From the NCBI GenBank assembly GCA_965267335.1, contig OZ253953.1, positions 3,348,001-3,412,000 on the forward strand: DNA of 64,000 nt. The letters are read 5' to 3'. The translations under genes and the position numbers were made by a program. The DNA comes from G965267335 sp965267335. Lineage in GTDB: Bacteria > Bacteroidota > Bacteroidia > Cytophagales > JAAEPT01. Below, piece by piece: positions 44,897 through 54,588 of this stretch (the stretch's first letter is position 1; every line of letters begins with the position of its first letter). Below the pieces are notes generated by a model, which saw nothing but the letters and a program-made list of their open reading frames with translations, was not told the origin of the DNA and ran no database searches.

Positions 44897-45763
44897 GTGA
44901 ACATTGGTTTTAAAAATATAGTGATTTTTGCCTTAATTGTTGCAAATACTTTAACGGTTCAGGCCCAACCGGATTATGCAACCAACAACAATTACGATCA
45001 CTTTCTGGTCAACCCGGGGGCACTGATTCCTTCTGCTTACTCGGATACAAGCTCAATTTTACATTTACAATACCGGGGAAGAACGGGACTGTTAAAGGAT
45101 ATTTACAGCATATATGCCGATTACATTACACATTCCAATAAAAGTTCTTTTGGCGTTAAAGCTTTTTCACAGCGAGAAACTAAGCTATTTGCGTCTTCCA
45201 AAGCTTTTGTTGTTTATGCTATCAGCATTCCTCTGAGTCAGAAATGGTCATTTTCTGCTGGTACCCAGGCGGGTTTATCCAATGTATATTTTGGTAGCTC
45301 CAGAGCTTCAGGAGGGAGTTCTTCCTGGGTTGCTGACGGCTCAATAAGCACCTCTTTGCGTAACCGAACCTGGCAATTCCATGCTGCGATACACCAAATA
45401 CCCGAAAACAAACATGAATTTGTCAATGCCTCTTTGCGACTGCCTCGATATTATGACTTTATTTTGGGGCATAACATTATGTTCAGCCTGGACTGGAACC
45501 TTGATCTTGCGGTAAGGACATGGGTACTGGAAGACCAATATGGGATATATATTGATAGTAAAATCAACTATCGAAATCACGGTTCCTTACACCTTGGATT
45601 GGCTAATTCCAGAAATATTACGGCAGGGATTTCTTATAATTATCCGCATGGATTGAACCTGATTCAACTCTTTTTCTCACATCGGTTTGGCAGTAGCGCT
45701 AACCCGATTAATGCCTCGATTAATAATATTGGGGTGCATTATATTTTCAATGCGTTGAAGTAA
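44897..45763 (+). CDS. PorP/SprF-family T9SS outer-membrane protein
   Basis: 288 residues from GTG 44897, which gives a good signal peptide (MNIGFKNIVIFALIVANTLTVQAQ); the frame extends to an ATG at 44837, but this would overlap the sigma gene. The rest is a beta-barrel with QPDYATNNNYDHFLVNPGALIPSAYSDTSSILHLQYRGRTG and SQKWSFSAGTQAGLSNVYFGSS, typical of PorP/SprF. Such proteins work in the anchoring of type B CTD cargo. It is divergent from the sigma/anti-sigma/LRR operon, 40 bp from the sigma start. Confidence 0.85.
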   Translation: MNIGFKNIVIFALIVANTLTVQAQPDYATNNNYDHFLVNPGALIPSAYSDTSSILHLQYRGRTGLLKDIYSIYADYITHSNKSSFGVKAFSQRETKLFASSKAFVVYAISIPLSQKWSFSAGTQAGLSNVYFGSSRASGGSSSWVADGSISTSLRNRTWQFHAAIHQIPENKHEFVNASLRLPRYYDFILGHNIMFSLDWNLDLAVRTWVLEDQYGIYIDSKINYRNHGSLHLGLANSRNITAGISYNYPHGLNLIQLFFSHRFGSSANPINASINNIGVHYIFNALK

Positions 45764-45934
45764 TTGATCTTTAAACCCTCCAGGTTACTCTAATTTATGG
45801 TAGGTTAAACCCAAGTTTCTTTCACTTCATTTGGGCGAAACGTAGTAAAGACCCAAAATCCAATCAACCTGGAACGGGATTCCAATTCATTAGACGAGGG
45901 ATATTTTTTCGTTTCTCAAAAATTCGCTGTTAGG

Positions 45935-46096
45935 CGACAGACCAATGTCGTTAAGTTAAGCTGTCAGTAACCTACTCTTTGTATTTCGAACGCAGGGGAG
46001 AAATCTCGCAAAGCTATAGCTCTAGAAGATTTCTCTCTGCTCTACGTTCCGTTCGAAATACCAAATTAATACTTTACTTAATGACATTGGGTGACA
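45935..46096. repeat. Imperfect inverted-repeat element
   Basis: About 160 bp with nested inverted arms. Outer arms ACCAATGTC-GTTAAG (left) and CTTAATGACATTGG (right) and inner arms GTATTTCGAACG (left) / CGTTCGAAATAC (right), plus GAGAAATCT/AGATTTCTC, meet around AGCTATAGCT near 46014-46023. Elements with TTTCGAACGCAGGGAGAAATCT are common between genes in this phylum. Copy number in the genome is unknown. Confidence 0.65.
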
Positions 46097-46120
46097 GACT
46101 GGGGAGGTAACGACACCAAA

Positions 46121-46154
46121 TAAAAAAAGCCGCACCGAAGTATATCGATGCAGC
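46121..46154 (-). terminator. Terminator of the DUF5060 protein gene
   Basis: Minus-strand stem GCTGCATCGA/TCGGTGCGGC (10 bp including G-U pairs) followed by a run of seven T, about 60 bp after the stop codon. Confidence 0.7.
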
Positions 46155-46212
46155 TGAACCAAAGTGTACAACTGGTACTGACAATTGGCGCGAAATAAAC
46201 TGTCAGAGCTAC

Positions 46213-49200
46213 CTAGAGTTTAAGAAGCTTTTTGTATACAACTCCATTTTCACACACTAGTTTTAAATGATACGTGCCTGCTGGTAAAGACTCCAACTGT
46301 ATACTATTTCCGCTAACAAAGTTTGTGGAAGAATACTTCACTTCACCGGATTCATTAACAATTGATATTGAAAGGATGTCTCCTGATTCCTCAGAAACAT
46401 CAACAGTAATCTCATCATCAATCATTGGGTTAGGGTACTCATTCACTTCAATAGCTGTCGGTTCTTTGAATTCAGATTGAGAACATACTCCCACAGGCTT
46501 ACAATAGCTAGTATACCATGGCGCGACATCCAGGTTTAACCCGACACACACTTCTCCACCTTTATAGTACTCGGACATGGTCACCTCTACTGTGTGTGGA
46601 GCCGAAGCAGGTGAAATTACTGATGAAGAAGAACCACTAAACCACCATGAGATATTATTCGCTCCCGACATATAATCAGGATTTAGCTCAAAGTTCGCTG
46701 TTCCGTTCTTCACAGCACAATCATCACCAAGAATGGGGTCGTCCTCAACAACAACTTCTTCTTTTACTGTGATAGTAATCGAAGCTTCACCGGTCGCTCC
46801 TTCATCGTCCGTAGCAATCGCTCTGAAGACATAAGTTCCAGGTGCCATATTCTGAAGAGCCGGGTCCTGCCCTTTATGATTCCAATCATAAGTACTAATA
46901 TTCTCCTGACGAACAAATGTGCCATTGATATAAAGCTTTACGTTTGCAATCGCTCCATCATCTCTGGCCTGGACATTTGCAATCAGACTCACACCTTCGT
47001 CATATTCGTCACCATTAAGTGGCTGAGTAAACACAACTTCGGGAGATTGGTTCTCAGAACAGGTGCCTTCCGGAACACCGCACCCACAATCACCAGGTTG
47101 TGACTTATTGGGGTCCGAAGTGCACTGATCATTATTATTAGCCACATATCCAACAGGCTGTGAGCATTCTGAAATCACATCATTAGGATCGCCAAATCCA
47201 TCACCATCCGCGTCCCGGTACCAGTTGGTGGGTTCAGAGGGTTGTCTTCCTGTCGTTCCTCCGGAGCAAACTCCACAGGCATCAAGAAAAGCTGATCCAC
47301 CTGGTACACCCGCACAATCCTTAGGCTCACTTTCCCTTTCAACAACCAAAATCAATTTCGGTGCAGTAACTCCTTCCTTAGAACTAAAAGAAACATCGTT
47401 ACCTGAAGTATGACTTAGGATCAGAGATCGGCTACCTCCACCTGTAAGTCCTGTCAAATCCCACTCATATGTAGAACCTGCCAAATAGGTTGAGTTAAGC
47501 TGTCCGGCCAAACTCCCTTTTGATGGAGCGTTCGAGGCTGTTAGATTAGTTTCAGTCCAGTTCGTACCGTTACCCAGGTTCACATCAATATTTCCATCAC
47601 CAGGGTCAGAACTTACTGCCAAGGACAGTTTTGCACTCACAACAGTACCTGTAACTGCACTCAGGTCAAACATTAGATATGTTGTTCTGTTACCATTTTC
47701 TACCCTCAGTTCATCGGAATTGAATCGAGTAGCACCTTGCAAATAGGCATCGTGAATTGGTGAAAATTCTAAAGTTTGAACATCATCACTTGTCACAGTC
47801 ACCGTAATTATTGACTCCGAAGTACGACCTTCATTGTCAGTAGCAACGGCTTTTAGCTCGTAACTTCCTACAGCCAATCCTTTCAGGGCATTGTCATTTT
47901 GTGAAGGTAAGCCCCAGTTATAGGGACTTCCATTTTCCTGACGCACTAGTACCCCATCAAGGTATAGCTTCACATTACTAATCGAACCGCCAGCATTGCC
48001 TGCTGAAGCATTCACTGTAACTTCAAGGTCAGCAGGAGCAAGAAAAGAAGCTCCGTTCTGAGGGCTCGCAAAACTAATTACAGGAGGATCATTACTGGTT
48101 GAACCCTTTGTAATTAATGCGACCCAATCGTTGTTATTGGGTGCCACCAAATTGGACCCTACGTTCGCTGCAGATGTTAATGCTCCTCCATTACGAGGGT
48201 TGTACCATTGCACCTTCCAACCATTACCTGGTAGATTAATACCTGTTGTACCTCCGTTTGGTCGGTATACAACATATATTTTACCTGCTTCAGCGAAAAC
48301 ATGGTCATTGTTATCAGAAGTTACATTATCTGCATTTGACATGTTGATCGCATTATTGCCAACGTAGTTTCGCATGAACTCCAAAGCGATGGCTGCCTCT
48401 TTATACTTCTGATCTCTTGAACGATGATTTTGGGCGCTCAAATCGGTTTGTCCCGTTTGGTATCCATAATAATATTCTACTCCCATACCACCACTGAGCA
48501 AGGTTGCCCATAACACTTTGTTACGTACTAACTTGTCATTTGAACCATTATCATCATTATCTATACCAATCTGGGCATTTCCTGGTTCGTCAAGACATAC
48601 AACCCACTTCTTATTTGCCTGCGCAGACTTATTTACCCACTTTTTGACATCACTTTTCACTTCATTGTAAGTACTGTTACTTGTTTGAAGTGAAGCACCA
48701 GTCAACTCAGAAGAGTTGCCCAACAGTGGATCGTACCGCTGATCTTTTTGATTAGGATATGTGTGTAAAACAATGTGATTATCATATGGGTCGATAGACT
48801 TGATATATGATGCAGTTTGTTTAACTACATTATCCTTCATGGTACTTTCTTCAGACAAATTCCAGTTAAGGCCTAAATGGTGTCCGAATCGTGCAACCAA
48901 CTCACGGTAGTAAATTTTCCTTTCATTACCGAAGTTATCATTGTCCATCATATTGTCGTTTTCAGTTTCAAGGGTTTTGAAGTGCATGAACATACCTTTA
49001 GCATCAGCATATTCGAACACTCGCTCCCACTGAGCCAGCTTCGAAACATCAAATCGGTTGTGATGCACCCCATTGTTCCATTGTTGTGCATCATTGTATC
49101 CGTTGTAAGTCGACTCATTTACTTTCATGAGATGAGGAAATACGTTTTCGTCATCACCATGCAGACTTAGGGTTAAGAATGAAAATGCATTCACACCTGT

Positions 49201-51648
49201 GTTGGATAGGTAGCGTACTGCACCTAGTAATTCAGTTCCTTTACCACCTTTCCAGGTATATGAAGAAGCTTCACTCGCACTATAGTCTTGTTGGTGTGGG
49301 CTCCAGGTCTTTCTTCTTCCACCACGATTGGGAGTTGCATCAAAATCATTGTAGGCAAGGGTATTTTCTGGGGCGTCAGCACCTGCTTTAAAGAAATATT
49401 CACCATTAGAATTATTTCCTCCCGTACCAGCAAATCGCAAGTAGTGCTCTCCAACATATCGTAATTTACCTTTGTCTTTAGCACGGAAGTCACGACCTGA
49501 TTTATCTGATTCGGAAATAGAAAAATTACCTGTACTGCCATCAAAGAAACCGGCAGATGAACCTCCTCCATTCATGGCCACATTAGAACCTGTTTTGAAA
49601 GAGATGGAATAGTTCCAAGCTCCGGTGCGATCCGGTGAGAAGTGAGCCTTCCATTTATTACCACTCGAACATCCTTCTGCAGGATTATCACAAGCAGCGT
49701 AATAACCAGGCACGACATAACTCGCACCACTGGAGTGAGTGAATGTCACATCACATCTGTAGTTGGTAAATGGATTAGGATTCGCTGTTTCACTTGTATT
49801 TGGACCATCCATTGTCAGGGTCACTTTATGCCATCTTTTGAGTTCTCCACTCACTTTCACACTACCTGTAGATGGATTATCGCAATCAGTAGAAACGACA
49901 GCAGGGCCGCTTCCAGAAGGTTTCGTATAGGTTTTAGAAAGTACGATTTTGTCCATTTCAAAACCATCTTCTCTCAGTGAGAAACTGATGGTATGAAGTC
50001 CTGGGCTAGTCACGTTCAGAAATATCTGTTGTGCTTCGCCACAGTGATTTGCACTGGTTCTTTGCTTACTTTCCCAGGTCCACTGGTTTTTTCCCTGGCA
50101 CCACTGCATTCTGGCTCCACTTGCAGGCCATGTACCATCGATTCCTACATGAACACCATTATCTTCCGTGCCTGTGGAATAGGCTCTTACCCAAACATAG
50201 TATTTTCCGGTAGTATTGAAGTAAACCGGATAGTTTACAATACACAGCTCTCCTGGTTCATCAGAAAAACTCTCACCTCTGCCGAGTGGATCATCATGCG
50301 TTACTCGAGTGTCTTTCAGGATTTCTATATACTTTCCTTTACTGGCACCCGAGGCATGACTACCATCTGGATCAGGACCGGGTGTTGATGATCCGTCACC
50401 GATCACATACCACTGTCTTAGGTTTGTTTTTTCCTGTGAAGCAAAATCTTCTGCTTCAAATGCGACCACTCCATTCTTTTCTTCAAATGCGCATTGCGAG
50501 TCATTGCCACCAGATCCACCACCAGACGAACCTTCTACTGTAAATGTGACCTCGTCTTCGCTCGTTGCTCCGTCATTGTCTTTCACTGTTACTTTGACAG
50601 TATAAGTGCCTTCTTGTACATTGGTTATTTCGTGAGCGGTATAGTTAGAACCGTCAGTATCAACCAAAGTACCATTCACATAGACTTTATGTTCAGTAAT
50701 AATTCCGTCACTATCATTGGCATTGATATTCACAGAAACATTAGCACCTAAACTAATCGTTTGCCCGTTAGTAGGTGAAGTAATTGTAATAGAAGGAGAT
50801 TGATTGGAAGTACCTCCTCCTCCGTTTCCACCACCCGTGCCAGTATTTCCAGCCGGATCCACAGTCGCTCCTGTCACAAACATCAAGGCTTCAGCAGATA
50901 GTTTTTTACCACCTACATACATACCCCATCGGAAGGCAGAACCTCCACTAGGGCGTGCCCAATCAGTTTTTCCAATGAAGTTTCCGTCTATATAAACTTC
51001 TGTAGTTAAACCATTATCGCGAATCTTAACATGAAAGGGTTTTCCAACCCACTTTTGATAAACTACTTTTCTGGTACCTCTTCTGGGCTGAAAAACCACA
51101 TCTCCTGCATCGCTCATCTGCAACTGAATTGACCAGTCTTCGCCCCCATTCTTTACCTGAAAAATAGCACAACCCTGCGGCTTAACAATGGTATAGGTTC
51201 CTACCCATTCGTGCCACCCTCCTTTGTCCCACTTCTTCTTACTGAACGCCTCTATTCTAGCAGCATTAGCTCGTGTATTCCTGACATTGTGTTCCCCGTC
51301 AAATAAACGGAATACCTGAGTATTATCATCTTCCTGATACCACCTCGTCCATTTTGAGAAGGAATTACGACCAATGACACTATTGCCTAAGGTGTGAATA
51401 TTGATATTCTGCTCAATGGGCCTATCCTTGAAGGGCCCCACTTCGACCAGGTTGTTTTTGACATTGATCGTTGAACCTTTGATACCCTTGGTTGAATTAG
51501 AACCTACAGGAATCAGGTTGTTGTCCATTATGTATTTCCATGTGGGATCAGACCCCTGTTGAGTATACAGCGCCTGTCCATAACTGAGGTTGCACAAGGC
51601 CCATAAGCATGTTATTAGCCCCAGCATTGAGAGTTTTGGGTGTCTCAT
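46213..51648 (-). CDS. Large multidomain DUF5060 glycoside hydrolase-like protein, T9SS-secreted
   Basis: 1811 residues with a signal peptide ending SYGQ. Visible modules: a concanavalin-like domain (about 26-265), an Ig domain (285-373), a CBM6/malectin-like domain (395-575), DUF5060 (593-700), a TIM-barrel-like catalytic region (715-1170; E933/E934 in LNWNLSEES and E1021 in CLDEPG as candidate acid/base and nucleophile), an Ig domain (1188-1290), a DNRLRE-type domain (1295-1450), a Cys-rich DCAGVPGG...CGVCSGG segment (about 1460-1550), two Ig-like domains and a T9SS tail (from about 1745). The substrate is a polysaccharide but not identified. A palindromic operator lies upstream (51688-51703). 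Confidence 0.85.
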   Translation of the reverse strand: MRHPKLSMLGLITCLWALCNLSYGQALYTQQGSDPTWKYIMDNNLIPVGSNSTKGIKGSTINVKNNLVEVGPFKDRPIEQNINIHTLGNSVIGRNSFSKWTRWYQEDDNTQVFRLFDGEHNVRNTRANAARIEAFSKKKWDKGGWHEWVGTYTIVKPQGCAIFQVKNGGEDWSIQLQMSDAGDVVFQPRRGTRKVVYQKWVGKPFHVKIRDNGLTTEVYIDGNFIGKTDWARPSGGSAFRWGMYVGGKKLSAEALMFVTGATVDPAGNTGTGGGNGGGGTSNQSPSITITSPTNGQTISLGANVSVNINANDSDGIITEHKVYVNGTLVDTDGSNYTAHEITNVQEGTYTVKVTVKDNDGATSEDEVTFTVEGSSGGGSGGNDSQCAFEEKNGVVAFEAEDFASQEKTNLRQWYVIGDGSSTPGPDPDGSHASGASKGKYIEILKDTRVTHDDPLGRGESFSDEPGELCIVNYPVYFNTTGKYYVWVRAYSTGTEDNGVHVGIDGTWPASGARMQWCQGKNQWTWESKQRTSANHCGEAQQIFLNVTSPGLHTISFSLREDGFEMDKIVLSKTYTKPSGSGPAVVSTDCDNPSTGSVKVSGELKRWHKVTLTMDGPNTSETANPNPFTNYRCDVTFTHSSGASYVVPGYYAACDNPAEGCSSGNKWKAHFSPDRTGAWNYSISFKTGSNVAMNGGGSSAGFFDGSTGNFSISESDKSGRDFRAKDKGKLRYVGEHYLRFAGTGGNNSNGEYFFKAGADAPENTLAYNDFDATPNRGGRRKTWSPHQQDYSASEASSYTWKGGKGTELLGAVRYLSNTGVNAFSFLTLSLHGDDENVFPHLMKVNESTYNGYNDAQQWNNGVHHNRFDVSKLAQWERVFEYADAKGMFMHFKTLETENDNMMDNDNFGNERKIYYRELVARFGHHLGLNWNLSEESTMKDNVVKQTASYIKSIDPYDNHIVLHTYPNQKDQRYDPLLGNSSELTGASLQTSNSTYNEVKSDVKKWVNKSAQANKKWVVCLDEPGNAQIGIDNDDNGSNDKLVRNKVLWATLLSGGMGVEYYYGYQTGQTDLSAQNHRSRDQKYKEAAIALEFMRNYVGNNAINMSNADNVTSDNNDHVFAEAGKIYVVYRPNGGTTGINLPGNGWKVQWYNPRNGGALTSAANVGSNLVAPNNNDWVALITKGSTSNDPPVISFASPQNGASFLAPADLEVTVNASAGNAGGSISNVKLYLDGVLVRQENGSPYNWGLPSQNDNALKGLAVGSYELKAVATDNEGRTSESIITVTVTSDDVQTLEFSPIHDAYLQGATRFNSDELRVENGNRTTYLMFDLSAVTGTVVSAKLSLAVSSDPGDGNIDVNLGNGTNWTETNLTASNAPSKGSLAGQLNSTYLAGSTYEWDLTGLTGGGSRSLILSHTSGNDVSFSSKEGVTAPKLILVVERESEPKDCAGVPGGSAFLDACGVCSGGTTGRQPSEPTNWYRDADGDGFGDPNDVISECSQPVGYVANNNDQCTSDPNKSQPGDCGCGVPEGTCSENQSPEVVFTQPLNGDEYDEGVSLIANVQARDDGAIANVKLYINGTFVRQENISTYDWNHKGQDPALQNMAPGTYVFRAIATDDEGATGEASITITVKEEVVVEDDPILGDDCAVKNGTANFELNPDYMSGANNISWWFSGSSSSVISPASAPHTVEVTMSEYYKGGEVCVGLNLDVAPWYTSYCKPVGVCSQSEFKEPTAIEVNEYPNPMIDDEITVDVSEESGDILSISIVNESGEVKYSSTNFVSGNSIQLESLPAGTYHLKLVCENGVVYKKLLKL

Positions 51649-51687
51649 AATTTAGATTGGTTAAGGTGTAAACTTGTTTTTAATTAA

Positions 51688-51703
51688 TCGTTAACGTTAA
51701 CGA
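51688..51703. promoter_or_regulatory. Operator-like palindrome, TCGTTAACGTTAACGA
   Basis: A perfect 16-bp palindrome 40 bp upstream of the DUF5060 gene start. A near copy (14 of 16 bases) precedes the PL14-like gene. The shape fits a LacI-family or similar dimeric regulator; no such gene is in the window. Confidence 0.65.
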
Positions 51704-51897
51704 TATTCGCTAAAGAGATAGATGAATGAAGAACAACGGATGTGAACAAGAATTGAATATTTTCTTGAAAAAGTTGGATTATATAAAAGAAACTACCAAA
51801 GGGCTAAAGAGCCTCCAGAGATTGACCGGATATCACGCTTCCGTTGACGAAACATTCCGGGTTGCTCCCATTCTGCCAGTTAAGCTAGAAGGTAGAA

Positions 51898-51936
51898 TAA
51901 AAATAGCCACACCAATGAGGGAACTATCGGTGTGGC
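51898..51936 (-). terminator. Hairpin with U-run, minus strand
   Basis: GCCACACC (51906-51913) pairs with GGTGTGGC (51929-51936), with a T-run on the minus strand. It resembles the hairpin at 52078-52103. Confidence 0.55.
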
Positions 51937-52070
51937 TTCATCTTACTGCATCACGATTAGTGCAGTGTTCAACGCTCAATTATCAATAACCGGGTAAAAA
52001 TATTAAGACAACCTTATTGTCCTAATAACAACAAGATGAACTACTAACTCAAAAAGTGAACAAACTTTAA

Positions 52071-52103
52071 AAAAAAAGCTACACCGGGAGGAACCGGTGT
52101 AGC
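52071..52103 (-). terminator. Terminator of PL14-like gene
   Basis: A perfect 10-bp stem GCTACACCGG/CCGGTGTAGC (52078-52087 with 52094-52103), followed on the minus strand by a T run. It is 62 bp after the stop codon. Confidence 0.85.
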
Positions 52104-52165
52104 ATAACCAAAGACATGTGTCACTTACGAAGACACAGTTTCAACAACGCTCGGTGTTGAAATTT

Positions 52166-54481
52166 TTAGAGTTTCAACAGCTTTTTATTGATAACTCCAT
52201 AGCTGGTCACAATTCTGAGTATATGATTTCCGGCAGGAACCGAACTCAAGTCAAGAGTAGCTCCTGAAGTATAATTATTTGTCTCAAAGTATTTTAATCC
52301 CGACTGATCCATTATCGTTACACTTAATACCTCTCCGCTTTCTTCAGGGACTTCCAGTGTCAGCTGATCTCCTTCTACTGGGTTAGGAAATGCTTCGGCT
52401 ACTAATTCTTTAGCCTCCAGTGTTTCAGCACCACTACAAACACCAACAGATTTGCAGTAGCTGGTATACCAAGGGGTCGAATTTAAATTAAGTCCAACAC
52501 ACACCTCTCCTCCTTTGTAGTATTGAGACATGGTCACTTGAATTTTCTCCGGTGAACCGGACGGTGAAATGATCGATGACGAGGACCCACTAAACCACCA
52601 GGATATGTTATTTGTTCCAGCGATATAGTCTGGATTAAGTTCAAAGTTAGCCGTACCATTTTTAACTGAACAGTCATCTCCAAGTATGGGATCATTGCTC
52701 ACAACGATTTCTTCTTTGATCGTAATGGTGATACTGGCTTCTCCTGTAGCTCCTTCATCGTCTGTAGCTACGGCTCTGAATACATAAGTCCCGGGAGCCA
52801 TATTTTGTAATGCAGCATCCTGATCTTTATGATTCCAATCATAGGTACTGAAGTTCTCTTGACGGACAAACGTACCGTTTATATATAACCTTACATTTGA
52901 TATTGCCCCATCATCTCGGGCCTGTACGTTGGCAATGAGATCTACACCTTCATCAAAAACATCTCCATTCAGTGGTTTTGTAAATGTCACCTCTGGAGCG
53001 TGATTATCAGAACAAGTTCCTTCAGCTACTCCACAACCGCAGTCACCCGGTTGTGACTTATTCGGATCAGATACACATTGGTCGTTGGCATTAGCAACAT
53101 AACCTGAAGGCCTATCACAATCTGAGATCATATCATTAGGGTCGCCATAGCCATCACCATCAGCATCTCGATACCAGTTCTTCGGAGAGGAAGGAGTTCT
53201 GCCGGTCGTACCCCCAGAGCATATACCACATGCATCCAGACTAGCTGATCCCCCGGGAACACCCGCGCAATCCTTTGGTTGATTCTCAGTCACGGTGACC
53301 GTAACCGATTTAGTTGTTGTGGCACCATCGTTATCCTTTACTGTGGCTCTTATCGTGTATGTGCCAGGAGAGGCATTTGCAATGATGTGAGAAGTATAGT
53401 TACTTCCATCGGTATCAACCAATTGATTGTTTACATAAATTTTATGTTCAACCACGCTTCCATCTGAATCGTTGGCGTTCAAGTCAATTTTAATATTTGA
53501 ACCTTCGTTATAAACCTGACCGTTATTTGGTGAGGTAATACTTAATGAAGGAGCTTCGTTTGTAGTTCCTCCACCAGAACCAGGATCACTACAATTGACC
53601 CACACTTTGAAATCATCAAAGTATGCATAATCAGTGGTAGGTGAATGCCAAACAGGATCGGTTCTGGAGCCTCCACGATAAGTATTCATAATCAGGTCGT
53701 TGATCTTCACATTTCCCTTTCCTGCTTTTCGAATAAGTGCATTGGTCATATTCAGAACCCGTTCTCCGTCAATCCACATCCGAATAATTCCATTGCTTTG
53801 ACCAGGAGTATTCATTTTAACGTACTGACGAATCGTATACCATTTATCTTTTTTAAGCCCTGTAAATATTCTGATATTGTCACCACAACGGTCCTTATTG
53901 GGGTGATAGAAGTATAAAATCAGATACGGAGTCGTGGTTTGGGCACGGTTTCTTCTCCACATTAATCGACAAGAAAATCCATTATCGATATTATTCTGAT
54001 TCATAGTACATCCTGAAGGAATAGCACCGTTATTATTTAAAGCTGATCCACCCAAACCAGGTAGCTTACCACCAGTAGCCCAAACGAAGTTTTTGTCAAA
54101 CTTTACCTTATACTCGAGTACAGCCTCTTCGGTATCAGGAATTCTTCTGTCAAACAGAAAACCACCAGATCGACCACTGGCATCGTTTTTAATATATTCA
54201 GCCCGAAGCACCCCATTGATAACACGAGTATCCTGCGGCCAGCTTTTACCAGTACCCGCAAGCCCCCGAATTTCACCCGAAGTTCTTGCACTTACTTTAC
54301 CGAAGTCATTATCCGCTTTTGAAACGGAATATTGTTGGTTTCCGGAGTAATTATTGAAGTTGACATCAATTACTTTGTTGCATGCTCCTCCGGACTGAGC
54401 CATGAGTTGGCTCCCGGAACCGAAGAGCAAGAAGCAGAGAGCTCCTTGCGCAATCGATTTAAGTCTGTTCATCATTTTCAT
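52166..54481 (-). CDS. PL14-like polysaccharide lyase, T9SS-secreted
   Basis: 771 residues with a signal peptide ending QLMAQ. Residues about 34-297 fit the polysaccharide lyase 14-type beta jelly roll (GGKLPGLGG, FSCRLMWRRNRA, YLILYFYHPNKDRCGDN, KWYTIRQYVKMNTPG, YAYFDDFKVW). An Ig domain (305-400), a Cys-rich DCAGVPGG...CGICSGG segment (403-490), an Ig domain (497-590), a last beta domain and a T9SS tail (about 700-771) follow. The C-terminal half is nearly the same as that of the DUF5060 protein. PL14 enzymes cleave alginate or glucuronan-like acids by beta-elimination; substrate here is inferred. Confidence 0.85.
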   Translation of the reverse strand: MKMMNRLKSIAQGALCFLLFGSGSQLMAQSGGACNKVIDVNFNNYSGNQQYSVSKADNDFGKVSARTSGEIRGLAGTGKSWPQDTRVINGVLRAEYIKNDASGRSGGFLFDRRIPDTEEAVLEYKVKFDKNFVWATGGKLPGLGGSALNNNGAIPSGCTMNQNNIDNGFSCRLMWRRNRAQTTTPYLILYFYHPNKDRCGDNIRIFTGLKKDKWYTIRQYVKMNTPGQSNGIIRMWIDGERVLNMTNALIRKAGKGNVKINDLIMNTYRGGSRTDPVWHSPTTDYAYFDDFKVWVNCSDPGSGGGTTNEAPSLSITSPNNGQVYNEGSNIKIDLNANDSDGSVVEHKIYVNNQLVDTDGSNYTSHIIANASPGTYTIRATVKDNDGATTTKSVTVTVTENQPKDCAGVPGGSASLDACGICSGGTTGRTPSSPKNWYRDADGDGYGDPNDMISDCDRPSGYVANANDQCVSDPNKSQPGDCGCGVAEGTCSDNHAPEVTFTKPLNGDVFDEGVDLIANVQARDDGAISNVRLYINGTFVRQENFSTYDWNHKDQDAALQNMAPGTYVFRAVATDDEGATGEASITITIKEEIVVSNDPILGDDCSVKNGTANFELNPDYIAGTNNISWWFSGSSSSIISPSGSPEKIQVTMSQYYKGGEVCVGLNLNSTPWYTSYCKSVGVCSGAETLEAKELVAEAFPNPVEGDQLTLEVPEESGEVLSVTIMDQSGLKYFETNNYTSGATLDLSSVPAGNHILRIVTSYGVINKKLLKL

Positions 54482-54506
54482 ATTCTTTAATTTTGATTAT
54501 AAGTAA

Positions 54507-54522
54507 TCGTTAACGTAAACGT
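54507..54522. promoter_or_regulatory. Operator-like site, second copy
   Basis: TCGTTAACGTAAACGT, matching the perfect palindrome at 51688-51703 at 14 of 16 positions, 26 bp upstream of the PL14-like gene start. Confidence 0.6.
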
Positions 54523-54588
54523 ACAATTACTATACAGATGAATAAGAATATCAAATGGTGAACACCGGGAACAAAAATAATTTAATAT

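Larger units (their letters stand above)
51649..52165. other. Intergenic region with operator and terminators
   Basis: 517 bp. It contains the palindrome 51688-51703 and two minus-strand terminator-like hairpins (51898-51936 and 52071-52103). A weak 87-codon frame at 51726 on the plus strand includes one of these hairpins and I do not support it as a gene. Confidence 0.6.

Noticed and set aside
51726..51989. 87-codon plus-strand frame
   Set aside because: It spans a minus-strand terminator hairpin and shows no recognisable protein character.
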